Assembly: GCF_017114945.1 (NCBI RefSeq)
Contig: NZ_JABXKQ010000044.1
Span: forward strand, 186,001-250,000
Reading direction: 5' to 3'
Source of the DNA: Nostoc sp. JL34
GTDB taxonomy: Bacteria; Cyanobacteriota; Cyanobacteriia; Cyanobacteriales; Nostocaceae
Length of the DNA stretch: 64,000 nucleotides
The translations under genes and the position numbers were made by a program. Below are positions 55,198 to 64,000 of this stretch, piece after piece. Positions within the stretch are counted from its first letter, which is position 1; the number at the start of each line of letters is the position of its first letter. Under the pieces are notes generated by a model, which worked only from the letters and a program-made list of their open reading frames with translations, was not told where the DNA came from and made no database searches.

Positions 55198-58100
55198 TCA
55201 TATTGCTATTTCTTCTCTATCAATTGCACCTAAGTTTATATCTGGTTCTGGATGTTGTTTCTCTAGCTTTAGTGCTATTTCAGCTATTGTGGGAGACTCA
55301 AACAAACTTGCGAGAGATAATTTGATATAAAAAATATTTCGTAATCGGGACAAAACCTGAACAGCTACTAAGGAATCTCCTCCCAATTCAAAAAAGTTGT
55401 CATTGATTCCCACTTGCTTGATACCCAAGAATTCTTGCCAGATATCAGCAATTTTTTGCTCAAGTTCATCGCGGGGAGCTATATATGAATTTGGCAAATC
55501 AGGTCTTGAATAGAGTGCAGATAAGTTTTCTGGCTGAAAATTATCCGACTTTCTTTGTAATGAAAGCTGTGATTTTTGGTCAGTCTCATTTTGTCCAAAC
55601 TTTGTGCTAAACGCGACTGGTATAGAAGCTTGAGCCATAATAATCTTATGCTCAAACGCTTCAGTTTCTGGAAAAGCAGCAACTTGGACAAAATCTTGAG
55701 CGCGTAATGCTTCAAACCACTCATTTTTGATAATAAAAGGCTGACCTGGGCTGCGTCTATTATCATCTAAAAGTTTCAACAGCAGACCCCAAGTGATATC
55801 AAAGTCTATTTTCGGCTGAGTAATTTCCCACACTAAGAGGAAACCGCCAGGAGCTAATAAAGAGCGCACATGGTGGAGTGTTTGATCTATGTTCCGAGTT
55901 GCGTGCAACACATTAGAGGCGATGATAATATCAAAGCTAGACTTTTCAAATCCTTGCTCAGTTGGCGACTTGTCTATATCTAGTAATCGATATTCAACAA
56001 ATGGATAGTCCTTAAATTTCTGTTGGGCTTTAGTCAGGAAGCCGCTACCAATATCAGTAAAAGTATAGTTGGTTTGTTTTGAAGGCAACACAGGTAGTAA
56101 TGCTTGCGTAGACATACCAGTTCCCCCGCCGATTTCCAGAACTCTCAGGTGAACTGATGATGGCAATGACCTGACAACTTGTTCCAGGCTTGAGCGCAAG
56201 ATAGAGTTGTAGTAATTTAGTAATCCCAATTCTGAATTTGAACCGTTGTTTTCTTCTTGATAAATCAGTTCATTGAAAAACTCTAAGGGTTCTTGTTCAC
56301 CAACAACAACGGCAGCTAAATTTTCACCACAACGCTGTACTAAATCTACTGTTAGAGATTTAGCAGCCATTCTCACTCTGACTTCTTCTAAAAGTTCATG
56401 AATCAAATCTTGCGAACATGGCACTAGTCCAGTAAATAACCCCTCCTGTTGCTGTAGTTGTCCTTGCACCACTAATATTTGCAACCATCTACACACTAAT
56501 TGTTGATAACGAGGAGTTATATGGCATTGCGTTAACAAATTCTCCAAAGAATACTTTTCTTCGGCATTCTTAAAAGCCCCTAATTGCTTGAATGCAAAGT
56601 TGATGTAGGCTGTACATAAACGATCCAAGCACTGTCTGTTCTCTTGATATGTTAACTCGTTGAGTTCTCCATCTCTAACACTTGCTTGATTCTGGCCTGC
56701 TTCTATGAGCGATGTCCACAATTGTGATGTTGTGGGTAAAGTTTGCAACTGCCCCCCAGTTGTTTTTTGTGGGGGGTCAATCCAATAACGTTGGCGCTCA
56801 AAGGGATAAGTCGGTAAGGGAAGACGATAATATTCCTCCTGACTATAGAATCCAAACCAATCTATATTGACTCCAGCCAGCCAGAGTTGACCTAATGTAT
56901 TGAATAAAACACGAGTATCGGATTGCTTTTCTTGAGGATGACGTACCGAAGTCAACACCGTTTGTGCGGCTGCTTTGTCTGGATGCCTTTTGGCTAATGT
57001 AGTGAGTGTGTGTCCTGGCCCCACTTCTAGTAAGACTTGCTCAGGTGTTGCCAATAATTTCTCTACACCTTGGGCAAACAGCACTGTGGAACGCAGATGT
57101 TGAGCGTAATACTCAGGATTTGTGGCTTGTGTGACTGTAATCCATGTACCAGTCAGGTTGGAAATATAAGGAATTTTTGGGGGATTTAAGGTAACTTTTT
57201 TGACTCGTTCTACAAATGCCTCTAAGATTGGTTCCATCATTTGCGAATGGAAAGCATGGGAAGTATGCAGACGGCGACATTCAACCCCTTGAGTAGCTAG
57301 CTGATTTTGTAGTGCCTCTATTGCTGCTATAGAACCGGAAACGACGCACTGCAAAGGTTGATTAATCGCTGCAACAGAAAGTTCCGATCCTAATAGGGAT
57401 TTTACCTTGTCTGCCGGCAGGGGAACAGAAAGCATTGCCCCACTAGGAAGTTGCTGCATTATCTGTCCGCGTGCTGCTACCAGAGATAAAGCATCTTCTA
57501 GGGAAAAAACTCCTGCTAGAGTTGCTGCTACATACTCGCCAATACTATGACCGATCGCAGCTACAGGATTCACTCCCCATGACTGCCATAATTTAGCTAG
57601 GGCGTATTCAATTACAAAAATAGCAGGTTGAGCGATCGCTGTTTGTTGAAGTTGCTGCGATGCCTCATCAATCTTTTCCTCACTGGGGTAAATAATATGA
57701 CGTAAATCTTGCTCTAGCAAGGGTTTAAGAACTTCCGAGCAATAATCAACTTGTTCTTTAAATACTGTCTCAGTTTCGTAAATTTCCCGCGCCATGTTGA
57801 CATACTGAGAACCTTGACCAGGAAACATAAAGACAATAGACCGTTCTGTAATCTCTGTATAATTGGTAAAAACTTGTTGAGCTGCTAAACTACTGAGATT
57901 TTTGACAGCATCTTCTAAGTCTTGACAAATTAACATCCGTCGATGATTAAAACCCCGGCGACCACTATTGAGCGTATAAGCTACATCGCCTAAGTTGAGT
58001 TCTGGATGCTCTTTTAAATGCGTGATTAAATTATTTGTCGCCTTCTCCAGTGCAGTTGCAGTCTTAGCAGAAAGTACCAAAAGTTGATAATTTCTCCCCT

Positions 58101-59460
58101 GCTCCCCTGCTCCCCTGCTCCCCTGCTCTAACAAAGGAGTTTCTTCCAAAATCACATGAGCATTCGTCCCCCCCATACCAAAAGAACTAACTCCAGCACG
58201 GCGAGGGGTGTTATTTGTTTTCCATTCAGTTAGGGTTGTATTGACGTAAAAAGGACTGTTGGCAAAATCAATTTTGGGATTAGGTGTCTCAAAGTGCAAA
58301 CTAGGAGGCAGCATTTGATGTTGCAGTGCTAATGCAGTCTTAATCAAACCTGCGACACCTGCTGCTGTATCCAAATGTCCAAAGTTGGTTTTTACCGAAC
58401 CAATAGCGCAGAAGCCTTTTTTATCAGTACTTTCAGTAAAAGCTTGAGTTAAAGCTGCGATTTCAATCGGATCTCCTAAAGGTGTAGCGGTGCCATGAGC
58501 TTCAATATAGGAAATTGTTTCGGCATCTACACCAGCTATAGCTTGAGCTTCGCTAATGACTGCTGCTTGACCACTGACACTGGGAGCAGTGTAGCCGACT
58601 TTCATTGCACCATCATTATTGATCGCTGAGCCTTTAATAATTGCATGAATGTGGTCGCGATCGCTTATTGCATCTTTTAATCTTTTCAATACCACAATAC
58701 CTGCACCGCTACCGGCAACAGTTCCTTGTGCTTGAGCATCAAAAACACGACAGTGTCCATCAGGAGAAAGAATCATTTCCTCTTGATACAAATAACCTCT
58801 TTTTTGGGGAATGCTGATAGAAACTCCACCAGCTAAAGCCATATCACATTCACCATTTAATAGACTTTGACAAGCTAAATGAACAGCAACTAAAGAAGTA
58901 GAACAGGCAGTTTGCACATTCACGGCTGGCCCTGTTAAGTTGAGTTTATAAGCAACTCGTGACGGCAAAAAATCTTTATCGTTGGAAATTCCCAATTGGA
59001 GAAGGCTAAATGTCTCTAATAATTGATGATGAGGATAGAGATTATTGAGCAAATAACTATTTATCCCCACACCACCATAAACCCCTATTAAACCGTTGTA
59101 AGTTTGTGGGTTATAACCAGCCTTTTCTACAGCTTCGCAAGCTAATTCTAAAAATAGGCGTTGTTGTGGATCTATTAACTCAGCTTCTTTAGCACTATAA
59201 GTAAAGAAATTTGCATCAAACAATTCAATCTCTGATAAAGCAGCACTAGCTTTCACATAATTAGAATTACTCAGCAAATCTGGAGAAACACCAGATTTTA
59301 TCAATTCTTCATCTGTCAACCAGGAGATAGACTCTACACCATCACGTAGATTTTGCCAAAAAGATTCAATATCTTTTGCCCCTGGAAAGCGCCCAGCAGT
59401 AGCAATTATTGCTATCTCAGAATTGTTTAAATCATTATTATTAACTGAATCTACTTTCAT
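55198..59460 (-). CDS. Type I polyketide synthase: KS-AT-C-methyltransferase-ACP
   Basis: A 1420-residue single PKS module. KS at about residues 14-440 with active Cys186 (VQTACSTS), His in EAHGTATPLGDP and NFGHLDTAAG. A GGGGAGCA-repeat linker lies near 445-455. AT at about 540-860 (GHSIGEYVAA; HAFHS, which usually means malonyl-CoA). A methyltransferase at about 1000-1290 (LRVLEIGGGTGMSTQ, ASNVLHAT). ACP GGDSLVAVQ near 1361, and a short acidic tail DREEIAI that could be the docking peptide for the TubC-like domain of the next protein. No ketoreductase, dehydratase or enoylreductase is present, so a methylated beta-keto unit is predicted. The ATG overlaps the previous gene by 4 bases (ATGA). 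Confidence 0.93.
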   Translation of the reverse strand: MKVDSVNNNDLNNSEIAIIATAGRFPGAKDIESFWQNLRDGVESISWLTDEELIKSGVSPDLLSNSNYVKASAALSEIELFDANFFTYSAKEAELIDPQQRLFLELACEAVEKAGYNPQTYNGLIGVYGGVGINSYLLNNLYPHHQLLETFSLLQLGISNDKDFLPSRVAYKLNLTGPAVNVQTACSTSLVAVHLACQSLLNGECDMALAGGVSISIPQKRGYLYQEEMILSPDGHCRVFDAQAQGTVAGSGAGIVVLKRLKDAISDRDHIHAIIKGSAINNDGAMKVGYTAPSVSGQAAVISEAQAIAGVDAETISYIEAHGTATPLGDPIEIAALTQAFTESTDKKGFCAIGSVKTNFGHLDTAAGVAGLIKTALALQHQMLPPSLHFETPNPKIDFANSPFYVNTTLTEWKTNNTPRRAGVSSFGMGGTNAHVILEETPLLEQGSRGAGEQGRNYQLLVLSAKTATALEKATNNLITHLKEHPELNLGDVAYTLNSGRRGFNHRRMLICQDLEDAVKNLSSLAAQQVFTNYTEITERSIVFMFPGQGSQYVNMAREIYETETVFKEQVDYCSEVLKPLLEQDLRHIIYPSEEKIDEASQQLQQTAIAQPAIFVIEYALAKLWQSWGVNPVAAIGHSIGEYVAATLAGVFSLEDALSLVAARGQIMQQLPSGAMLSVPLPADKVKSLLGSELSVAAINQPLQCVVSGSIAAIEALQNQLATQGVECRRLHTSHAFHSQMMEPILEAFVERVKKVTLNPPKIPYISNLTGTWITVTQATNPEYYAQHLRSTVLFAQGVEKLLATPEQVLLEVGPGHTLTTLAKRHPDKAAAQTVLTSVRHPQEKQSDTRVLFNTLGQLWLAGVNIDWFGFYSQEEYYRLPLPTYPFERQRYWIDPPQKTTGGQLQTLPTTSQLWTSLIEAGQNQASVRDGELNELTYQENRQCLDRLCTAYINFAFKQLGAFKNAEEKYSLENLLTQCHITPRYQQLVCRWLQILVVQGQLQQQEGLFTGLVPCSQDLIHELLEEVRVRMAAKSLTVDLVQRCGENLAAVVVGEQEPLEFFNELIYQEENNGSNSELGLLNYYNSILRSSLEQVVRSLPSSVHLRVLEIGGGTGMSTQALLPVLPSKQTNYTFTDIGSGFLTKAQQKFKDYPFVEYRLLDIDKSPTEQGFEKSSFDIIIASNVLHATRNIDQTLHHVRSLLAPGGFLLVWEITQPKIDFDITWGLLLKLLDDNRRSPGQPFIIKNEWFEALRAQDFVQVAAFPETEAFEHKIIMAQASIPVAFSTKFGQNETDQKSQLSLQRKSDNFQPENLSALYSRPDLPNSYIAPRDELEQKIADIWQEFLGIKQVGINDNFFELGGDSLVAVQVLSRLRNIFYIKLSLASLFESPTIAEIALKLEKQHPEPDINLGAIDREEIAI
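58094..58125. repeat. Four perfect CTCCCCTG octamers inside the PKS gene
   Basis: Tandem 8-bp units encode GSRGAGEQG-like residues in the KS-AT linker (LLEQGSRGAGEQGRNYQ). It is the same octamer family as in the glycosyltransferase gene at 29305-29336, on the opposite strand. Confidence 0.85.
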
Positions 59461-62400
59461 TTCTTACCTTTTTTTTGAGAACGATGCTGTTGTCTAAGTT
59501 GTAATTGTTGATTTCTTAAAGATTTACTATCACTATGAGGTTGAATACGAGAACTCTTTTCTGTAAACGTATCTTCTTGATTGAATTTAGTATTCAAATA
59601 TTGGCTTAAAGTATGTATAGTTGAGTAATTAAACATATCAACTATTGACAGTTGCAAACCAAATCTTTCTTGCAATTGCTGATTAATTTGTACTAGTAGT
59701 AACGAATGCCCTCCTAGTTCAAAGAAATTATTGTAAATTCCTACCTTTTCTAGTTCCAGCGCTTTTTGCCAAATGCCAGCAATGATTTTTTCTATTTCTG
59801 TATTTGGGATTACATAATCTGAGAGTTCCTGATGTAAATCTGGGTCAGGTAGAGCGCGACGGTCTACTTTGCCGTTAGGTGTCAGGGGTAAGGACTCCAG
59901 CATCACAAAAGCGGCTGGCACCATATACCCAGGCAGTTTATTAGAAAGGAACTGTCGTAGTTCGCTGGTTGTGGGTGTTGCCTGTGAATGCGCTACTACG
60001 TAGGCGACTAAGCGTTTATTACCTGGAATTTCTTCACGGGCTATGACACAACATGTCTGCACATCACCATGTTGGCTCAGTATTGCTTCAACCTCGCCTA
60101 ACTCAATGCGGAAACCGCGTATTTTTACTTGGTTATCAATTCGCCCCAAGTATTCGATGTTGCCGTTTGGTAGGTAACGCGCCAAATCTCCAGTTTTATA
60201 TAATTTACTCTTTCCTATCTCCTCAAACGGATTGGAGATGAATTTCTCTTGTGTCAACTCTGGACGGTTAAGGTAGCCTCTGGCTAACCCCACACCACCG
60301 ATGTGTAACTCTCCAAGCACACCAATCGGCACTGGTTGTAAATTTTCGTCTAAAATGTAGACTTGTGTATTGGCGATCGCTCTACCAATAGTTATTTTCT
60401 CGTCATCATTGCATTTTGCGTTGCCTGTGGCTAGCGTAGCTATCGTGGCACAGACAGTAGCTTCTGTTGGCCCGTAGGCGTTGAAGAAGTTTCTGCCAGC
60501 AGACCATTGCTTGATTAATTCAGCAGAACAGGCTTCTCCGGCTACAATTACTGTTTGCAGTGCCGGAAGTTCCGACTCAGGCATAACTGCTAACGCCGAT
60601 GGTGGTAGCGTGATATGCGTAATAGAATAATCACGTAATAGCTTAATTAACGGCTTTCCTGGCAATAGAGAGTCTTTTGTTCCCAGGTAAAGTGTTGCAC
60701 CTGACCCCAAAGCCATCACGACTTCCCAGATAGAAGCATCAAAACTGAAAGAGGCAAATTGAAGAATGTGACTATCCCAAGTCAAGCCAAAAGTTTGAAT
60801 CTGAGCTTGAGCTAAGTTGCATAATCCCTTATGCTCAACCATAACGCCTTTAGGTCTGCCTGTTGAACCGGAAGTATAAATCACATTAGCTAGATGAAAA
60901 GCTCTGGCTCCACTGACAGGATTACCTTGATTGTTTTGGGTAATTTGTGACCATACCTCATCTAAGCAGACAAGTTTCGCCCCAGAATTAGGCAATCTAT
61001 CAACGAGTCGCTGCTGAGTTAACAGTAACGAAACTTGAGCATCTTCTAGCATGAAGCTCAAACGCTCAGTTGGGTAATCGGGGTCAAGCGGTACATACGC
61101 TCCACCCGCCTTGAGAATCCCTAACAGGGATACCACCATTTCTACTGAACGTTCTATACAAATGCCAACCAACACATCTGGTTTTACACCCAGAGTTTGC
61201 AGGTAATGCGCCAATTGATTCGCACGACAATTTAATTCCCGATAGGTCAAATGCTCCTGCTCAAATACCACCGCTACTGCTTCGGGGATGCGCTCAACAA
61301 AGCTCTCAAACAACTGATGGATACACTTATCTTGGGGATAGTCTGCTTGAGTATTGTTCCATTCAACTAATAACTGCTGTTGCTCATATTCTGTAAGTAT
61401 TGGCAATTGGGAAATTTGTTGCTGTGGATTAGCCACAATACTTTCAAGCAAGGTCACAAAATGACCAGTCATTTGCTCAATGGTGCTGCCATCAAACAAA
61501 TCAGTGTTATATTCCCACCACCCCACCAGTCCAGTAGTAGTGTTCTCTATTAATAAACCCAAATCAAACTTAGCAGTTGTCCCTTGTACCACTAATGGAC
61601 TGACAGTCAACCCAGCAAGCTCTACTTGCTGCATGGGTGCATTCTGGAGGGAAAACGCCACTTGGAACAGTGGTGTGTGGCTAAGATCCCGTTCTGGCTG
61701 CAATGCTTCCACCAGCATTTCAAAAGGCAAGTCCTGATGAGAGTATGCATCCATTGCCATTTCTCGAACGCGACCAAGTAATTCGCTAAAGCTAGGATTG
61801 CCTGCCAAGTTGGTACGCATCACTAAAGTGTTGACAAAAAAGCCAATTAACCCTTCAATCTCACTGCGATCGCGGTTAGCAATTGGTGAACCAACCAAAA
61901 TGTCTGCTTGTCCTGTGTAGCGATAAAGTAGAGTATCAAATGCTGCCAACAGCGTCATAAAGAGGGTACAACCTTGCTCTTGGCTTAGTTTTACTAATTT
62001 ATCGGTTAACTCAACTGACAGTACAAACTCCTGATGTGCGCCAGCGAAAGTCTGCACAGCAGGTCTTGGTCGGTCTGTGGGAAATGACAATAAAGCTGGT
62101 GCATCTTTTAGTTGCTGTTGCCAGTAACTCAGTTGGCTTTGGAGTACATCTCCTTGCAACCAGTTTCTCTGCCAAATTGCAAAATCTGCGTATTGAATCG
62201 GCAGTGGCGCTAAAGGTGACAACTGGTCTTGAGAATAAGCATCGTACAGTGCTGCTAGTTCTTGGACAAACACATCCATTGACCAACCATCAGAGACAAT
62301 ATGGTGCATACATACACCCAAGACATATTCTGTCTCATTAAGCACTACTAATGTTGCTCTGATTAATGCTTCACTTGCCAAGTCAAAAGGTTGAATAGCT

Positions 62401-64000
62401 TGTTGTTGAGCTAATTGCTGTGCGGCTATTTCTTGTTCGCTTGTGGATAAATGCTTCCAGTCAACAACTGAGACTGTCCAATTCGTTTGTGTATGAATGA
62501 TTTGAGAAGGTTTTCCATCAACGGTGATAAAGTTGGTGCGTAACGCTTCGTGGCGATGAACAATTTCTTGTAAGCTTTGTTCTAAGGCAACTTGATTGAG
62601 AGTTCCGACTAGACTTAAAGTTAGGGGTATGTTGTAGAAGGCACTGTTCGGCTTTAACTGGTCTAAAAACCATAGCCGTGTTTGAGCAAATGACAGTGGT
62701 AATTGTGCATCCTTTTCCCTTGGTAAGATGGGTGGGGAAGTTAGTTCTAAGTCCTGTTGCTGTAACTGCCCAATCGATTGCGCCAATTCGGCTACTGTCG
62801 CTTTTGCAAACAACTCACGTAATGTTAGTTCTACTTTAAAGCTGGTGCGAATGCGTGAAAGTAGTTGGGTTGCTAGTAGCGAATGTCCCCCAAGTTCAAA
62901 GAAGTTATCATGTATGCCTACCTGCTCCAGTTTCAAGACTTGTGCCCAAATTTGTGCCAGCATTTCTTCAATTGGCGTACGCGGGGCAACAAATTTTTCT
63001 AGCAGTTTGCTGTCTAACTCTGGTTTTGGCAGTGCGCGGCGGTCTACTTTGCCGTTAGATGTCAGGGGCAAGGACTCCAGCAGTACAAAGGCTGATGGCA
63101 CCATGTATTCGGGTAGCTTCTTTTGCAGGAAACAGCGAACTTCACTGAGTAATAAACTCGAACTGCTCCAGGTTGGTTTTACACAATCGCTGACTAAAGT
63201 GCTACCAGACTCCTGTCGTTGGTACTGGTTTATGGATGGTCGTCTGGCATAGATATTGTAGAGTCCAGTATTTTCTAGTACAGCATCCTGCTCTATAGTT
63301 AGGTCGTATCCATGTTCTTTTAGCAGGTCTGCAATCTCCTCCAACCTACCGTTAATGTTATGAACCTCTACAACTATCTGCTGAATCTTTTGCCAATCTT
63401 TTTGTTGGATGCCAGAAAGCACATCCCGCTCACTTTTCTCCACGTCGATTTTTAGTAAATCGATCTTCTCAACGCCATGCTCACCCATCACCTCAGAAAT
63501 TGTTCTTAAGTGGCAAGTGAATTGCTGACTCTGCAATTTCTCTGCTAGCAGTTCATCAATTGTCTGACTAGATACTCCTGTGTCATTTTCTCCAATATTT
63601 TGTTGTTTGAACAAAAAGGATTTAAGTACCTCTCGCTCTTGATCGGTATCTGCAAAGCGCCCGGAAATGACGGAAACTTGAGGATAATATGTAAAAATGT
63701 CACTCTTTGTCTCGCTGGAAAGGCCAAGATTAAATAGCTTTACATTTAAGCCATAGCCCTCAGTATTTAGGCGTAACAGATCAAAAACAGGTGGAATTGG
63801 CTCAAATGCGTAAATAGAAACATCTTTACATCTTTGACCTACGAAGAGTGCGAACAGACCGATATTGGCACCCACATCAAAGATACAATCCCCTTCATTG
63901 ATGGTAATACCATGTTTTAAATAAGCTTGTTCCTCCCAAAGTTCTTTGTAAACGAATTCTGTTTCGTTTTTATTCAAATGGGCAATCACCGTGCCATTTG
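59457..64000 (-). CDS. NRPS (partial): ...A/FkbM methyltransferase/A-PCP-C-A(Phe)-PCP
   Basis: The frame is open to the window edge (codons continue beyond the GTG at 63989), so only the C-terminal 1514 or so residues are seen. About residues 1-250 form an FkbM-type methyltransferase (GDCIFDVGANIGLFALFVGQ, YAFEPIPPVFDLLRLN, IDLLKIDVEKSERDVLSGI). Right after it comes the end of an A domain (KKLPEYMVPSAFVLLESLPLTSNGKVDRRALP), so the methyltransferase interrupts the A domain C-terminal lobe. Then PCP GGHS near 367, C about 425-860 (HHIVSDGWS), A about 880-1385 with code D-A-W-T-I-A-A-V-C (phenylalanine), PCP GGHS near 1426 and a basic tail. It feeds the PKS, whose start overlaps its TGA. Confidence 0.9.
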   Translation of the reverse strand, partial: NGTVIAHLNKNETEFVYKELWEEQAYLKHGITINEGDCIFDVGANIGLFALFVGQRCKDVSIYAFEPIPPVFDLLRLNTEGYGLNVKLFNLGLSSETKSDIFTYYPQVSVISGRFADTDQEREVLKSFLFKQQNIGENDTGVSSQTIDELLAEKLQSQQFTCHLRTISEVMGEHGVEKIDLLKIDVEKSERDVLSGIQQKDWQKIQQIVVEVHNINGRLEEIADLLKEHGYDLTIEQDAVLENTGLYNIYARRPSINQYQRQESGSTLVSDCVKPTWSSSSLLLSEVRCFLQKKLPEYMVPSAFVLLESLPLTSNGKVDRRALPKPELDSKLLEKFVAPRTPIEEMLAQIWAQVLKLEQVGIHDNFFELGGHSLLATQLLSRIRTSFKVELTLRELFAKATVAELAQSIGQLQQQDLELTSPPILPREKDAQLPLSFAQTRLWFLDQLKPNSAFYNIPLTLSLVGTLNQVALEQSLQEIVHRHEALRTNFITVDGKPSQIIHTQTNWTVSVVDWKHLSTSEQEIAAQQLAQQQAIQPFDLASEALIRATLVVLNETEYVLGVCMHHIVSDGWSMDVFVQELAALYDAYSQDQLSPLAPLPIQYADFAIWQRNWLQGDVLQSQLSYWQQQLKDAPALLSFPTDRPRPAVQTFAGAHQEFVLSVELTDKLVKLSQEQGCTLFMTLLAAFDTLLYRYTGQADILVGSPIANRDRSEIEGLIGFFVNTLVMRTNLAGNPSFSELLGRVREMAMDAYSHQDLPFEMLVEALQPERDLSHTPLFQVAFSLQNAPMQQVELAGLTVSPLVVQGTTAKFDLGLLIENTTTGLVGWWEYNTDLFDGSTIEQMTGHFVTLLESIVANPQQQISQLPILTEYEQQQLLVEWNNTQADYPQDKCIHQLFESFVERIPEAVAVVFEQEHLTYRELNCRANQLAHYLQTLGVKPDVLVGICIERSVEMVVSLLGILKAGGAYVPLDPDYPTERLSFMLEDAQVSLLLTQQRLVDRLPNSGAKLVCLDEVWSQITQNNQGNPVSGARAFHLANVIYTSGSTGRPKGVMVEHKGLCNLAQAQIQTFGLTWDSHILQFASFSFDASIWEVVMALGSGATLYLGTKDSLLPGKPLIKLLRDYSITHITLPPSALAVMPESELPALQTVIVAGEACSAELIKQWSAGRNFFNAYGPTEATVCATIATLATGNAKCNDDEKITIGRAIANTQVYILDENLQPVPIGVLGELHIGGVGLARGYLNRPELTQEKFISNPFEEIGKSKLYKTGDLARYLPNGNIEYLGRIDNQVKIRGFRIELGEVEAILSQHGDVQTCCVIAREEIPGNKRLVAYVVAHSQATPTTSELRQFLSNKLPGYMVPAAFVMLESLPLTPNGKVDRRALPDPDLHQELSDYVIPNTEIEKIIAGIWQKALELEKVGIYNNFFELGGHSLLLVQINQQLQERFGLQLSIVDMFNYSTIHTLSQYLNTKFNQEDTFTEKSSRIQPHSDSKSLRNQQLQLRQQHRSQKKGKK

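Noticed and set aside
62728-63252. Plus-strand ORF of 174 codons opposite the NRPS
   Set aside because: It is a reverse-frame shadow of A-tail/PCP coding sequence. Similar shadows recur at 51718-52083 and 45320-45613 because the modules are repetitive.

Overview
The window is chromosomal DNA of a filamentous, heterocyst-forming-type cyanobacterium, most likely Nostoc or a close relative. Evidence is the frequent HIP1-like GCGATCGC octamer, heptamer tandem repeats of the Nostoc type (TTTTAGA and AATGACC phases), hormogonium-polysaccharide-like genes, and a nosE/nosF pair for 4-methylproline. Base composition is moderate to AT-rich, and no phage or intact insertion sequence was seen.

Layout. 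(1) 1-8.2 kb is mostly housekeeping: the 5' end of acetate kinase (minus), an M48 metalloprotease, a frameshifted PD-(D/E)XK/Rpn-type nuclease-family gene, an FMN 2-hydroxyacid (lactate/glycolate) oxidase, tRNA-Leu(CAA), a WecG/TagA glycosyltransferase, tRNA-Gln(UUG) and two conserved cyanobacterial genes of unknown role. (2) 8.3-14 kb (minus) carries a SpoIID-like protein, a Wzz/GumC-type polysaccharide protein with a P-loop kinase-like domain, ribonuclease Z and a coiled-coil protein. (3) 14.2-24.5 kb (minus) is a peptide-secretion island: five tandem, cysteine-free precursor peptides with a double-glycine leader, one divergent precursor-like peptide, a C39-peptidase ABC exporter, an HlyD adaptor, then a degenerate kinase-like protein, a NarL-type response regulator and a CHASE2 histidine kinase. 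(4) 25-30 kb: a putative zinc protein, CobU, a hypothetical gene, two family-2 glycosyltransferases and an HpsU-like acyltransferase. (5) 30.1-64 kb (all minus) is a nonribosomal peptide/polyketide cluster that continues past the right edge.

The NRPS/PKS cluster is read from right to left. It has a partial NRPS whose first A domain is interrupted by an FkbM-type methyltransferase and whose second module looks Phe-specific; a KS-AT-MT-ACP polyketide module; a three-module NRPS (Pro-type, Thr, Ile by my reading of the specificity residues); and a two-module NRPS (Gln with epimerase, Pro-type) ending in a thioesterase. Downstream lie a PhyH/EctD-type dioxygenase, a second 2OG-Fe(II) dioxygenase, NosE-like and NosF-like enzymes and an ABC transporter. 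The tailoring genes fit production of 4-methylproline from leucine, with the Pro-type modules as likely acceptors. The gene order (NRPS-PKS-NRPS(3)-NRPS(2)+TE-nosE-nosF-ABC) parallels the nostopeptolide cluster, but the predicted residues, the C-methylating PKS, the interrupted A domain and the two oxygenases differ. The product is therefore probably a different 4-methylproline peptide. All substrate calls were made by eye and need computation.

Most distinctive observations: the FkbM-interrupted adenylation domain; in-frame insertions of several unrelated dispersed repeats inside the megasynthase genes; the tandem array of near-identical secreted peptides with duplicated spacer hairpins; and the divergent precursor beside its exporter.
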